DNA from: Ignavibacteriales bacterium
Lineage (GTDB): Bacteria > Bacteroidota > Ignavibacteria > Ignavibacteriales > Ignavibacteriaceae
NCBI GenBank assembly: GCA_016709155.1
Contig: JADJEI010000001.1
Coordinates: forward strand, 310,001 to 374,000
DNA length: 64,000 nucleotides
Direction of reading: 5' to 3'
Shown: piece by piece, positions 1-9,766 of the stretch
How the letters are laid out: each line of letters starts with the position of its first letter
Position numbering within the stretch: the stretch's first letter is position 1
Notes under the pieces: generated by a model
Told to the model about the DNA's origin: nothing
Seen by the model: only the letters and a program-made list of their open reading frames with translations
Databases searched by the model: none
Translations under genes and position numbers: made by a program

Positions 1-144
1 CGGTGGTGCGCCACCAGTGTTGTTATGGCAAAATGCACAAGTATTTGCCTGCCCGGGAACACCTGTTCCAAGGTAATAGTTTTGTGAATACGCTGTACTG
101 AAAAGCAGTGTACTCACAAAAAGAATCGTAAAAAATTTTTTCAT
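1..144 (-). CDS. Secreted c-type cytochrome-like protein, 3' part cut off by window edge
   Basis: The first 48 codons of a minus-strand gene are visible, beginning at an ATG at 144. Residues 1-20 form a signal peptide (MKKFF, hydrophobic core, SAYSQ-like cleavage region). Near residue 36 there is a CAFCH motif, the CxxCH heme c attachment signature, so the product is exported and probably carries covalent heme. The rest of the gene lies outside the window, so the family and heme number cannot be given. Confidence 0.6.
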   Translation of the reverse strand, partial: MKKFFTILFVSTLLFSTAYSQNYYLGTGVPGQANTCAFCHNNTGGAPP

Positions 145-428
145 TTATAGCTCACTCATTTAATGAAACATGTTAATTCAATTTCTCATATACAAATCAT
201 GAACCAACATTGAAAGTTCCAATTTGGAAAATATTGGCTAATTCATTTTCAAAATGGAGAATATTTGAAAACAATTTTCTCTAATGATAGAAACAGATAA
301 TTGATGATCATTAAGAGTTTTCAATCGTGAATTACCATCCATTAAAAGTCAAGTCAGCAATCCTATCAAATTTTTAGATCGGGTAAAATTATTTAACTTA
401 ACACAATAAAAATGAAAGATTAATAAAA
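145..428. other. Intergenic region between divergent genes
   Basis: This AT-rich stretch separates the leftward cytochrome-like gene from the rightward secreted-protein gene, so it must hold promoters for both. I see no convincing conserved promoter, RNA gene or repeat in it. Confidence 0.4.
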
Positions 429-866
429 ATGAAGTTTCAGTTAACCTTAATGGCATTACTCATTATGACAATGGTTGTGCCAGCACAGGATCAACACAGA
501 TGGAAACCTCTGCTCCTAAATGCAAACGATAAGCTTTGGTACGATGCTTCAAATCTTGATACTGCGAATACTCAAGTGATGAATGTTTGGATACTTCAGC
601 TCCATAAACCGCCGTTACAATTCGAAGGCATTTCGGGCGATGTTTACCGTTCAAAAACTCTTTACACTATTGATATGACCACTGTAAAATATGGAATTGC
701 AAAAGTTGTGTACTTTGATGTGGAGAATAAAGAAATATATTCATATGATTATGAGCTTGAATCTGCGCCGTTAGAAATTAGATTTCCATACCCTGTTTTA
801 GAGGGTTCATTTATGAATGAACTAATCAAAGAATATTTTAAATTAAAGGGAGAAGATATAGAATAG
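429..866 (+). CDS. Secreted protein of unknown function
   Basis: 145 residues. The N-terminus is a typical signal peptide (MKFQLTLMALLIM, cleavage probably after VVPAQ). The mature part is mixed polar and hydrophobic without cysteine pairs or a motif I recognise. It starts at an ATG after an A-rich leader and ends 1 base before the next gene, so the two are probably cotranscribed. Function is unknown; a periplasmic or surface location is inferred from the signal peptide only. Confidence 0.6.
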   Translation: MKFQLTLMALLIMTMVVPAQDQHRWKPLLLNANDKLWYDASNLDTANTQVMNVWILQLHKPPLQFEGISGDVYRSKTLYTIDMTTVKYGIAKVVYFDVENKEIYSYDYELESAPLEIRFPYPVLEGSFMNELIKEYFKLKGEDIE

Positions 867-867
867 T

Positions 868-1257
868 ATGGGGACTTACATGGATGGAGCAATTTTAGTA
901 AAACAGTCAGAAATTCATGGCTATGGAATTTTTGCTGCTGTTGATATACCGGCTGATTCAATAATTTTGAAAATTAAAGGCGAAGTTATTTCGGAGGAAG
1001 AATGCATTTTAAGAGAAGAGCGCGATAATAATGTTTACATATTTTGGTTAGATGAGAAAAGATATATAGATACGGTTAATTCCGAGAAAATAAAATACAT
1101 AAATCACAATTGTTCGTGTAATTGCGAAGTAATTGATGGTGATGATAAATCTCTCCTGCTAATAACATCTACCGATATTACAGCAGGAGAAGAATTAACA
1201 ATTGATTATGGATACGAAGAAATTTATGCGAACTGTCAGTGCCCAAAATGCGCATAA
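868..1257 (+). CDS. SET-domain protein (putative protein-lysine methyltransferase)
   Basis: A 129-residue minimal SET domain. The GYGIFA motif near residue 18 and the GEELTIDYGY motif near residue 107 match the N- and C-terminal SET signatures. The YINHNCSCN segment near residue 76 corresponds to the NHxCxPN catalytic/pseudoknot motif. The C-terminus has a cysteine cluster (CQCPKC) resembling a post-SET zinc site. Such proteins transfer methyl groups from S-adenosylmethionine to lysine; the substrate here is unknown. An alternative ATG at 880 has a GGGG run upstream and could be the true start. The gene converges on typA. Confidence 0.8.
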   Translation: MGTYMDGAILVKQSEIHGYGIFAAVDIPADSIILKIKGEVISEEECILREERDNNVYIFWLDEKRYIDTVNSEKIKYINHNCSCNCEVIDGDDKSLLLITSTDITAGEELTIDYGYEEIYANCQCPKCA

Positions 1258-1261
1258 TTCA

Positions 1262-3103
1262 CTAAACTGATTCTGCTTCTTTTTGCCTATCAGCAAGTTT
1301 TGCTGCCTTCTTCTGTATATCATTTAAATATTTTTTTCTTAAACGAATTGAATTCGGAGTAACTTCAACAAACTCATCGTCATTTATCCACTCGATTGCC
1401 TGTTCCAAACTTAAGATTCTGGGAGGTTCAAGTCTTATAGCTTCGTCTGCACCTGAAGAGCGCATATTCGAAAGCTGCTTGGTTTTTGTTACATTAACTC
1501 CCATATCATTGCCGCGGGAATTTTCACCCACTATCATGCCCTCATAAACTTGAGTACCAGGTGCAATAAAAAAAACAGCACGCTCCTGAAGCTTGAACAT
1601 TGCATAAGCGGATGCCACTCCCCTCTCCATTGAAACCAGCGCACCTTTTAATCTTTGAGTTATTTCACCTTTGAATGGTTCGTATCCATGAAAATTATGA
1701 TGCAGTATGCCTGTGCCTTTAGTATCAGTCATAAACTCAGAGCGATAACCAATTAAGCCGCGAGCAGGTATAATGAATTCAACCCTTGTATTGTTGTTGA
1801 ATGTAATCATATTTTTCATATCTGCTTTTCGCTTGCCCAATTTTTCAATTACAATTCCGACAAATTCATCGGGCACATCAATCAGAACATGTTCCATTGG
1901 CTCGGAAACTACATCGGCTATCCTTTTTAATATTACTTCTGGCCTGCTAAGCTGAAGTTCATAATTTTCACGGCGCATATTTTCAATAAGAATAGCAAGG
2001 TGAAGTTCACCTCTGCCGCTTACTTTAAATACGTCTGTGGAATCTGTCATTTCAACTTTGAGACTAACATTTGATTTCAATTCTTTGCTTAATCTTTCGT
2101 TGATATTTCTTGTAGTAACGTATTTACCTTCTAATCCCGCAAAGGGTGAGTTATTCACCATGAAGTTCATAGCGAGTGTTGGTTCATCAATAGTTACAAA
2201 ATGTAATTGGACAGGATTAGAGGGATTTGTAATCGTATCACCGATATCAACGTCTTCTATGCCGGCAATAGCGCCAATATCTCCGGCGGTAAGTTCATCA
2301 CACTCAATTCTTTTTATATTATCGAATGAGTAGAGTTTAGTGATCTTAGCATTAAATTTATCTCTCTCGTGGGGAATTACAAGAACGTTGTCTCCAATTT
2401 TCAGTTTACCGCTGTTCACCCTGCCTATTCCAATTCTGCCTAAATAATCGTTGTAATCAATTGCAGAGATCAGCATGGCAAATGGTTCTTTTGAAGTATC
2501 TAAGGGGGAAGGAATTCTTTTGGTAATTACTTCAAACAAAGGTTTTAAATCAGTACTCTCTTCTTCAAGAGAAACTTTCGCTATTCCCTGCTTAGCAATT
2601 GTATAAACAAAAGGGAAATCAAGTTGTTCGTCACTTGCACCAAGTGCAATAAATAAATCAAAAACTTCATTCAGAACTTCATTTGGCCGGGCATCTTTTC
2701 TATCAATTTTATTAATTACGACAATTGGTTTTAATCCTAATTCAAGTGATTTTTTTAAAACAAATTTTGTTTGAGGCAAAGGACCTTCGGCAGCATCAAC
2801 AAGCAAAAGCACTCCATCAACCATTCTTAAAGTGCGCTCAACTTCGCCGCCAAAATCAGCATGACCGGGAGTATCAATAATATTTATCTTTATATTTTTG
2901 TAATGAACACTGAGATTCTTTGCAAGAATTGTTATGCCTCTTTCACGCTCGAGTGTGTTCGAATCCATAATTCTCTTTTCGACTTGCTGATTTTCCCGAA
3001 AAGCACCGGTTTGTTTCAACATAAAGTCAACTAATGTGGTTTTGCCGTGATCAACGTGCGCAATTATAGCTATGTTTTTTATATCATTTCTTCGTTTAGT
3101 CAC
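1262..3103 (-). CDS. typA: Ribosome-associated GTPase TypA/BipA
   Basis: 613 residues, the normal length for BipA. The G motifs are all present near the N-terminus: AHVDHGKTT (G1), RERGITI (G2), DTPGHADFGGEVER (G3) and NKIDR (G4). EF-G-like domains III and V and the BipA C-terminal domain (GLIGYRSEF region) follow. The protein is a translational GTPase that binds ribosomes and supports assembly and growth under stress or cold. It is intact, and its stop lies 4 bases from the convergent SET gene. Confidence 0.97.
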   Translation of the reverse strand: MTKRRNDIKNIAIIAHVDHGKTTLVDFMLKQTGAFRENQQVEKRIMDSNTLERERGITILAKNLSVHYKNIKINIIDTPGHADFGGEVERTLRMVDGVLLLVDAAEGPLPQTKFVLKKSLELGLKPIVVINKIDRKDARPNEVLNEVFDLFIALGASDEQLDFPFVYTIAKQGIAKVSLEEESTDLKPLFEVITKRIPSPLDTSKEPFAMLISAIDYNDYLGRIGIGRVNSGKLKIGDNVLVIPHERDKFNAKITKLYSFDNIKRIECDELTAGDIGAIAGIEDVDIGDTITNPSNPVQLHFVTIDEPTLAMNFMVNNSPFAGLEGKYVTTRNINERLSKELKSNVSLKVEMTDSTDVFKVSGRGELHLAILIENMRRENYELQLSRPEVILKRIADVVSEPMEHVLIDVPDEFVGIVIEKLGKRKADMKNMITFNNNTRVEFIIPARGLIGYRSEFMTDTKGTGILHHNFHGYEPFKGEITQRLKGALVSMERGVASAYAMFKLQERAVFFIAPGTQVYEGMIVGENSRGNDMGVNVTKTKQLSNMRSSGADEAIRLEPPRILSLEQAIEWINDDEFVEVTPNSIRLRKKYLNDIQKKAAKLADRQKEAESV

Positions 3104-3204
3104 AAATTTTCCTTGTAATAATTTAAGTGAGGTGCAAATATAAAGATGAATCGCCGGGTAACCAATTCAATTGCAGATATGTAATCCGGGAAAAGTTTAA
3201 TTTG

Positions 3205-3495
3205 TTAACTCAGTATTTCAGTATGAAGTGCAATTTCTTCAAGTATAGATGAAACCTTTAAACATTCCTGCATACTTCCTGAATAAACAATAGCCATCCC
3301 TTTAACGTGAACTTCAAAAGCAAATGAACGGGCTTTCTCAAAAGTACATAGTGTGGCTTTTATTAATTGAATTATGACTTCGTCAAATGAATGCCAATCA
3401 TCATTGTACAATGCTACGCGTGATGCCAACCCAATATCAGTCTGCTCATCCGTGATGATTTCTATTTTAGGTGTTTCAAATGTTTTCGTCGGCAT
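3205..3495 (-). CDS. clpS: ClpS-family adaptor protein
   Basis: 96 residues matching the ClpS fold. It has VALYNDDWHSFDEVI (the conserved LYNDD...F..V segment that contacts N-degrons) and EVHVKGMAIVYSGS (the H..G.A....G motif). ClpS binds N-terminal degrons and delivers substrates to ClpA/ClpC with ClpP in the cytoplasm. The N-terminal extension is short. It is a single gene between typA and the divergent etf operon. Confidence 0.85.
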   Translation of the reverse strand: MPTKTFETPKIEIITDEQTDIGLASRVALYNDDWHSFDEVIIQLIKATLCTFEKARSFAFEVHVKGMAIVYSGSMQECLKVSSILEEIALHTEILS

Positions 3496-3632
3496 TTAGA
3501 AGTAAAATAATTTTTTTTCGTAAAAATATTAAATCTCACTTATAATTTATCTATAATGACTACAGATTAATTGATTTTTCAATCTTCTATAACTATATTT
3601 TTTTTCAAAAATAAAATAAAATTGGAGTTCTA

Positions 3633-4385
3633 ATGAAAATAGCAGTTTGTATTAGTCATGTACCGGATACAGCAGCAAAAATAAATATCGGCTCTGATCA
3701 AAAATCTATTGATCAGAACGGAGTAACTTATATAATTAACCCTTATGACGAATTTGGAATTGAAGAAGCATTAAAGCAAAAGGAAAAATTTGGAGGTGAT
3801 TCCGAAGTAATTATTCTTAGTGTCGGCGGCGATGCAAATAAAGAATCAATCCGCAAAGCACTTGCCATGGGTGCTGATAGGGGAATTATTCTGAAAGATG
3901 AAAACCCAAAAGATTCATTTTCAATTGCTTCAATTCTTGCAGATGAAATTAAAGCTCTCGGATGTGAACTTGTTTTTTTCGGGAAACAATCTGTTGATTA
4001 CGATAATTCCATAACGGGACAACTAACTGCCGAGCTGCTTAACTATTCTTGTATCTCTGTAGTAGTCAGTTTGAATATTGATGGTAATAAAGTTTTTGCG
4101 GAAAGAGAAATTGAAGGGGGTAAGGAAATAGTCGAATCAAAATTGCCTATTGTTATCACAACTCAAAAGGGGTTGAATGAGCCGCGGTATGCCTCGTTGA
4201 AAGGTATTATGTCTGCAAAGAAAAAAGTAATCGAAGAAAAACCCGCTTTGGCTGTAAACAATTTGACCGAAGTAATTAAAATGAGCCGTCCCCCCGCAAA
4301 GAAAGCCGGCAGAATTCTTGGCTCAGATAGTTCTGCAGTGCCCGAATTGGTCAAACTCTTACACGAAGAAGCAAAAGTAATTTAA
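3633..4385 (+). CDS. etfB: Electron transfer flavoprotein, beta subunit
   Basis: 250 residues, standard EtfB length, starting MKIAVCISHVPDT. It has the adenine-nucleotide-binding alpha/beta fold (DEFGIEEALK, the ADRGI region and the NEPRY.SL..IM.AKKK signature near residues 186-206). With EtfA it forms a heterodimer carrying FAD and AMP that passes electrons from acyl-CoA and other dehydrogenases to the quinone pool. GGAG precedes the ATG. It lies 14 bases upstream of etfA in one operon. Confidence 0.95.
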   Translation: MKIAVCISHVPDTAAKINIGSDQKSIDQNGVTYIINPYDEFGIEEALKQKEKFGGDSEVIILSVGGDANKESIRKALAMGADRGIILKDENPKDSFSIASILADEIKALGCELVFFGKQSVDYDNSITGQLTAELLNYSCISVVVSLNIDGNKVFAEREIEGGKEIVESKLPIVITTQKGLNEPRYASLKGIMSAKKKVIEEKPALAVNNLTEVIKMSRPPAKKAGRILGSDSSAVPELVKLLHEEAKVI

Positions 4386-4399
4386 AGGAAATAAAATTT

Positions 4400-5368
4400 A
4401 TGATAAAAAATATTTTAGTAGTAATTGAACAGAGAGACGGCAAAATTAAAAAATCTTCTCTCGAAGCTGTAAGTACTGCATCTAAACTTGCATCTGAAAC
4501 AAATTCGTCAGTACAATCAATTGCTCTCGGCAGCGAAATCGAAAACCTTTCTTCAATAGCAGAGTATGGCGTTTCAAAGATTAATCATTTCAAGAATAGT
4601 GATTTACATTCCTATTCGCCATCTGCCTACACAAAAATCATTTCAGAATTTGCAATTCAAACCGGTTCAGATTTAATAATTATTCCCAATACATCTTTTG
4701 GAAAAGATCTGGCGCCGCGAATTGCTGCAAGAATTTCTGCAGGTTGTATTATGGATATTATTCATTTCGAAATTTCTGCAGATGAGCTAATCTGCCGAAG
4801 GCCTATCTATGCAGGCAAAGCAATGCTTGATGTAAAATTTTTAAGCGAGAAAAAAGTATTGACTCTGCGTCCTAATGTTTTTAAAGCAGAAAAACTTCCC
4901 GGATTGTCTGCGGAAATAACTCTGAATGAAGTTACTTCACCTGACCTGACAACACGCGTGACCGAAATAAAAAAATCCGAGGGTAAACTTGACGTTGCTG
5001 AAGCAGATATAATTGTCTCCGGAGGACGTGGTGTAAAGGGACCAGAAAATTTCCATTTGATTGAAGAACTTGCTGAAACGCTTGGCGCAGCGGTAGGTGC
5101 ATCTCGTGCGGTTGTGGACGCAGGCTGGAGATCTCATGGAGAGCAGGTTGGGCAGACAGGGAAAACAGTTTCCCCATCCCTTTATATTGCTTGTGGAATT
5201 TCAGGAGCCATTCAACACCTGGCAGGCATGTCTTCTTCAAAATATATTGTAGCAATAAATAAAGATAAAGATGCTCCTATTTTTTCCGTTGCTGATTATG
5301 GAATCACCGGAGATCTATTTGAAGTACTGCCAAAATTAACAGAAGAAATAAAAAAGTTGCGTTCATAA
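4400..5368 (+). CDS. etfA: Electron transfer flavoprotein, alpha subunit
   Basis: 322 residues, full length. The C-terminal FAD-binding domain is clear: SGGRGVKGPENF, then GASRAVVDAGW, GQTGKTVSP and ACGISGAIQHLAGM, then NKDKDAPIF. It is the partner of the upstream etfB. The next gene begins 14 bases after its stop. Confidence 0.96.
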   Translation: MIKNILVVIEQRDGKIKKSSLEAVSTASKLASETNSSVQSIALGSEIENLSSIAEYGVSKINHFKNSDLHSYSPSAYTKIISEFAIQTGSDLIIIPNTSFGKDLAPRIAARISAGCIMDIIHFEISADELICRRPIYAGKAMLDVKFLSEKKVLTLRPNVFKAEKLPGLSAEITLNEVTSPDLTTRVTEIKKSEGKLDVAEADIIVSGGRGVKGPENFHLIEELAETLGAAVGASRAVVDAGWRSHGEQVGQTGKTVSPSLYIACGISGAIQHLAGMSSSKYIVAINKDKDAPIFSVADYGITGDLFEVLPKLTEEIKKLRS

Positions 5369-5382
5369 AAATTGGAAGAAGA

Positions 5383-5979
5383 TTGCATAAAATTCAATGT
5401 GAAATATTAGGTTTATCCACCAGCTCCAATGCTGGTGGAGCGTATGGTCTGCTTTTAAAAGAGATAAATGGAAATCGAAGACTTCCTATAATCATCGGAC
5501 CTTTTGAAGCTAATGCAATTGTTCTTGAACTTGAAGGCAGCAAACCGCCCCGTCCATTAACTCATGATTTAATCAAAAACTTAATTGATAATCTAAGCGC
5601 TTCCGTCCTCGAAATTGTGATTGATGAATTAAAAGACAATACTTTCTATGCAAAAATAGTACTTGAAATTGCAGGTTTGACTAATGAAATAGACTCACGA
5701 CCAAGTGATGCAATCGCGCTTGCACTTAGAGCAAAAGTTCCGATTTATGTTAACGAAATTGTAATGGAGAAGGCATCGTTCATGCCCACAGAAGAGATTG
5801 AAGGTGAACAAGAACCAGAAGATTTATATGATACAGAGGACAAAGCAAAAACTCTAAACTCAAAAGAAGCCAGGATTGCAGCCTTGCAGGATAAATTGCG
5901 TGAGGCATTATCAAGTGAAGATTATGAACGAGCCGCCAAAATTAGGGATGATATAAAAAAGCTAACGAGTAATAATTAA
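5383..5979 (+). CDS. Bifunctional nuclease family protein (DUF151) with C-terminal UVR motif
   Basis: 198 residues. Residues 1-130 match the DUF151/BFN domain (LPIIIGPFEANAI, then SRPSDAIALALRAKVPIYV). The C-terminus (ARIAALQDKLREAL...DYERAAKIRDDI) is a UvrB/UvrC-interaction-type helical motif. The start is TTG at 5383 with GGAAGAA six bases upstream; no in-frame ATG fits better. Its position after etfBA suggests readthrough transcription. DUF151 proteins have reported RNase/DNase activity, but the cellular role here is unknown. Its stop overlaps that of the convergent DUF2851 gene by 4 bases. Confidence 0.85.
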   Translation: MHKIQCEILGLSTSSNAGGAYGLLLKEINGNRRLPIIIGPFEANAIVLELEGSKPPRPLTHDLIKNLIDNLSASVLEIVIDELKDNTFYAKIVLEIAGLTNEIDSRPSDAIALALRAKVPIYVNEIVMEKASFMPTEEIEGEQEPEDLYDTEDKAKTLNSKEARIAALQDKLREALSSEDYERAAKIRDDIKKLTSNN

Positions 5980-7454
5980 AATACTTGCTTCCCGATCTCA
6001 CACAGTGGACACTTTTGCTTTGAACAATAGTTCCTGAAAAGTTCGATCATTCCCTGATGCAGAATTGTTCGTTTTGAGGCATCCGTTAGTTTAAGTGTAT
6101 TAGCTACTTCATCCACTAAATGATTATCACTGCCTTGGAAATAATTTGAAAAAACTTTTATCACTTTTTCTGATAAATCTTTTTTTCCGAAAATTTCGAA
6201 ATAAGATGAGAGAATCGGAAGAATTACATTAACAATTATTTCATCGGCGCGTGATAATCCAATGAAATAATTAATCGGAACTTTTGCAGGTTTATTAAAA
6301 ACATAATGCTCTCTCCAAAATCCACCGGCTTTTACTATAACGAGTTCTCTTAAATTAGAGGCAATTTGTTTATTTGAATGAGCATGTTCAATGATGCTAA
6401 TGATACGTGGAAAATAGTTTTCACTAATTATTCGTTTAACAATTTCAGCACCGCCTGCAAGCCTGATAGTTGGAAAATTTTGAGGTCGCAGCTTAAAGAA
6501 ATGCCATTGATCTTCATTAAAAATCTGACCATCATATTGAAGTTTTACCCCATCCCAGTGCTCTTCAATTTTTCTAAAATACACAGAAGAACTTTCATCC
6601 GGCATTTCATAAGTTTGCGGAATAAGTCCGCTAACTTTGAAAAGTGCCGTTTGGATAATTTCAATAAAAAAAGGTGAAGAGGAGAAATTTCTAATTATCG
6701 AAAGAGGAAATGCTCTTGCAAGTCTTACCATGATATCTTTATTTTTAGAATAGCCGAGAGCTTCGAAAATACTCTCATACAGAAGCTGTTCCCAATCACT
6801 TTTATCAGCGAAATCTTTGTGAGTAAAAGTTTTTTGAAAAAATTCTTCGTCAAGATTATATCTTATGACAGGTTCTCTAATATGCATTTCTTTAATGTAA
6901 ACTATTTCTTTAAGTCTATTAACATGCTTTACGCATTTTGACTTAAATCTTTCCAGCCCAAGCTGATAAAGAAAATCAAGTTTTTCAGATTCAGATAGTA
7001 AAGAATTATCTTCGATGCAGGGCATTTTATCAAGTCGGAAACTTCGCTCATTGACTATTGCCTCTTGAATTTTATTCTTAATACTATCTTCCAAAAAATC
7101 CTCAAAGCAAATAGATTGGACTTTTCGCCCATCCTGGGTTACAACATAATTAAGTTTTTTTTCGGCTTGCAGTGTCGCATGCAAAATCACTCTGTTATAG
7201 CGATTATTAATATGATGCTTATGAGATTTCCAGTCGGTGTAATTTTTATCAATCTCAACATCACCGGTGAAAGTAAGGTTTCCAATTTTTATTTTTGCAT
7301 TCTTAAAATCAGGTCCGGCAAGTTCTCTATTTTCCTCGCCGCAATTAATTACTTCAATTTGCTCACCGTCTTTTGTCATTAGGGGTTTGCTGAATTTTTG
7401 TGACTTCCAAATTTCATAAAGAAATTTTTCCAGAGTTTTAGATTTACTATCCAT
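5976..7454 (-). CDS. DUF2851 family protein
   Basis: 492 residues. The N-terminal region (FLYEIWKSQKF, then GPDFKNAKIKIGNLTFTGDVEI and WKSHKHH...YNRVILH) is the hallmark of DUF2851, a family found mainly in Bacteroidota and Chlorobi. The C-terminus has a cysteine pair (KQKCPLCEIGKQ). No signal peptide or membrane segment is seen, so the protein is probably cytoplasmic. No function is established for the family. Confidence 0.85.
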   Translation of the reverse strand: MDSKSKTLEKFLYEIWKSQKFSKPLMTKDGEQIEVINCGEENRELAGPDFKNAKIKIGNLTFTGDVEIDKNYTDWKSHKHHINNRYNRVILHATLQAEKKLNYVVTQDGRKVQSICFEDFLEDSIKNKIQEAIVNERSFRLDKMPCIEDNSLLSESEKLDFLYQLGLERFKSKCVKHVNRLKEIVYIKEMHIREPVIRYNLDEEFFQKTFTHKDFADKSDWEQLLYESIFEALGYSKNKDIMVRLARAFPLSIIRNFSSSPFFIEIIQTALFKVSGLIPQTYEMPDESSSVYFRKIEEHWDGVKLQYDGQIFNEDQWHFFKLRPQNFPTIRLAGGAEIVKRIISENYFPRIISIIEHAHSNKQIASNLRELVIVKAGGFWREHYVFNKPAKVPINYFIGLSRADEIIVNVILPILSSYFEIFGKKDLSEKVIKVFSNYFQGSDNHLVDEVANTLKLTDASKRTILHQGMIELFRNYCSKQKCPLCEIGKQVF

Positions 7455-7706
7455 TACTTTTTCTCATTAAAATGAAATACTAAATGAATGCTAACTAAAA
7501 TTAGTAAAATAATTTTCAACTTTTTCATGTGACAATAACGTATCGTTTCAAAATCAAATCACAAATCTCAGAGAATAAACACAGCTAAATACCAACCCAT
7601 TTTACTATTTCGAACGAGTGAATTTTTCAATTTATATTTCATAAAAATATTTTCAGAAATATTTATAAATTTTAAATAGATAGCATAAAATTGAAAACTC
7701 GTACTT
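7455..7706. other. AT-rich intergenic region
   Basis: 252 bases between the DUF2851 gene and the end of pyrF. I see no gene, RNA or strong hairpin. Confidence 0.35.
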
Positions 7707-8522
7707 CTATTTATCGAACAATATTTTATTTATTTGATCATTCATTTTACATAATTCCTGATTTGCGGCAGAAGCAAAATCAACTCCTGTGCTTTTATAA
7801 ATTATTCCACGGCTGACATTGATTAAAAAATTAAAACTTAAAACATTCTTAAACTCACGAACAACTTCTGCCAAACTCCCACCCTGCGCTCCAACGCCCG
7901 GCAGCAGGACATAAAGATCATCAAATGAATTAATGTTTTCCTTTAATTCACTTAATTGAGTAGCTCCGAATACTATCCCGATATTTTTATTTTTATTCCA
8001 ATGATTTGCTTTTTCGATAATACGCTGATAAACAAACTGCCCGGAATCAAGTTTTAATTTTTCAAAATCACTTGCCCCGTGATTTGAAGTGAGTGCGAGA
8101 AGAAAATTGATTTTATTCGTATAATTCAAAAATGGCTGCAATGAATCCTCCCCCATTAATGGATGGAGTGTTGAAGCATCAAATCCAAAATGATCATAAA
8201 GAGCTTTAGCATACATATCAGAAGTATTTCCGATGTCTCCTCTTTTTGCATCTCCAATAATTAGTATGTCTTTAGGGATTTCATTAACCGTTCTTAACAG
8301 AGAATCAAATCCTTTTGAGCCGTACCTTTCATAAAATGCAAAATTAATTTTATAAGCTGCTATATTTTTGTAAGTGGCTTCAATTATCTGTTTGTTGAAT
8401 TCAAATACTGCATCCTTCTTTTTTTTTATATGATCAGGAAGTTTATCCGGATCGGTATCTAAACCGACACAAATGAACTTCTTTTCAATAATATTCTTTT
8501 TGAATTTTTCTTGAGCAGTCAT
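7707..8522 (-). CDS. pyrF: Orotidine 5'-phosphate decarboxylase
   Basis: 271 residues, typical of the longer PyrF subfamily. The catalytic lysine lies in IIGDAKRGDIGNTSDMY near residue 90. CVGLDTDPDKLP near the N-terminus and LLPGVGAQGG near residue 207 are phosphate/substrate-binding loops. The enzyme decarboxylates OMP to UMP in pyrimidine synthesis. It ends the minus-strand gene run and is 5 bases from rodA, so it is probably cotranscribed with the cell-shape genes. Confidence 0.95.
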   Translation of the reverse strand: MTAQEKFKKNIIEKKFICVGLDTDPDKLPDHIKKKKDAVFEFNKQIIEATYKNIAAYKINFAFYERYGSKGFDSLLRTVNEIPKDILIIGDAKRGDIGNTSDMYAKALYDHFGFDASTLHPLMGEDSLQPFLNYTNKINFLLALTSNHGASDFEKLKLDSGQFVYQRIIEKANHWNKNKNIGIVFGATQLSELKENINSFDDLYVLLPGVGAQGGSLAEVVREFKNVLSFNFLINVSRGIIYKSTGVDFASAANQELCKMNDQINKILFDK

Positions 8523-8527
8523 TTTTT

Positions 8528-9757
8528 TTAAGTATAATTTTTTCTTGTTCGATAAACATTAGCGATAATCCCGAGCATAATCATATTGACAAGCAAAGAA
8601 CTTCCGCCATAACTTACGAAAGGCAGCGGAATACCTATGACAGGCATTATTCCAAGCACCATCCCAACATTTATTATGAAATGAATGAGATAAACAGAAA
8701 GGAATCCGATTATTATCAAACTTATAAATTCATCTTTTGTAGATGAAGCAATTTTTAAAACGCGGTAGATTAAAATGAAATATAAAATCAGCACGATAAA
8801 ACTTCCAAAGAAACCAAATTCCTCGCCTATCACGCAATAAATGAAATCCGTCCATTGTTCAGGAATAAATTGCAGTTGGGTTTGATTGCCATGCAAAAAT
8901 CCTTTACCAAAAATTCCACCGCTGCCTATTGCAACTTGCGCTTGAATTGCATTGTAGCCGGCACCTAAAGGATCAGAGTTGGGATCAATAAATGATTTAA
9001 TTCTGTTTTGCTGATGAGGGCTTAGTGCATGATAAACCACGTCGGTAAAAAATCCTGCACCAAGATTTAAGGCAAATATCGAACCGCTAAAAAAAATATC
9101 CTGCTTAAAGAAGATTAGAAGTGCTACAACTATTATAATTGCGCCAATGAAAAAGTAATTTCCAAACAAAGATGACACAGCAACAAAGCCCGGTGATAAA
9201 ACTACGAATAAACCGAATACACTTATTCCTTTCCAAAAAATCATCATCAATATTAGTCCGCAGAATACAATCGAAGTTCCCATATCAGGTTCAAGAAGAA
9301 TAAGTGCAACAGGAAATAGACCAATTGATAATGAGATCAGAATATCTTTGAAGGATTCTATGTTTGATTGTTGACGGGAAAGGTAAGCAGCCATTGCCAA
9401 TATGGTTCCAACTTTTGCAATTTCCGAAGGTTGAAAACCAACTGATCCGAACCCGAACCAGCTCTGTGCGCCTGAAACTTTTTTGCCAACAACGAAAACC
9501 AGCATCAGAAGGAGGATGGAAAGTATATATGATGGAACCGCTGCTATTTTAAAACTATTAGTCGGAAGCGAATAAATAATAAAAAAACATATTAGTGAAA
9601 TAATTGACCAGGTTAATTGTTTATCGAAATTGCCACTCGCAGTCGGATGGTTTACAGTAGAGCTGTAAATCACAATAAGACCTATTCCAATCAGCAATAA
9701 AGCAGAACCGAATATGCCAAAGTCAAAACGATCTCCAATTTTATAATCAATTTGCAT
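8528..9757 (-). CDS. rodA: Rod shape-determining SEDS glycosyltransferase RodA
   Basis: 409 residues with about ten membrane segments. SEDS-family motifs are visible: GAQSWFGFGSVGFQPSE, EPDMGTSIVF, GYNAIQAQVAIGSGG and the C-terminal PLPFVSYGGSSLL. RodA polymerises lipid II glycan strands for lateral wall growth together with the class B PBP encoded immediately upstream. The gene order mreB-mreC-mreD-mrdA-rodA is the classical cell-shape cluster. Confidence 0.96.
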   Translation of the reverse strand: MQIDYKIGDRFDFGIFGSALLLIGIGLIVIYSSTVNHPTASGNFDKQLTWSIISLICFFIIYSLPTNSFKIAAVPSYILSILLLMLVFVVGKKVSGAQSWFGFGSVGFQPSEIAKVGTILAMAAYLSRQQSNIESFKDILISLSIGLFPVALILLEPDMGTSIVFCGLILMMIFWKGISVFGLFVVLSPGFVAVSSLFGNYFFIGAIIIVVALLIFFKQDIFFSGSIFALNLGAGFFTDVVYHALSPHQQNRIKSFIDPNSDPLGAGYNAIQAQVAIGSGGIFGKGFLHGNQTQLQFIPEQWTDFIYCVIGEEFGFFGSFIVLILYFILIYRVLKIASSTKDEFISLIIIGFLSVYLIHFIINVGMVLGIMPVIGIPLPFVSYGGSSLLVNMIMLGIIANVYRTRKNYT

Positions 9758-9766
9758 TGTTCAACT

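Noticed and set aside
4932..5255. Minus-strand ORFs inside etfA
   Set aside because: Shadow frames of a well-conserved gene.
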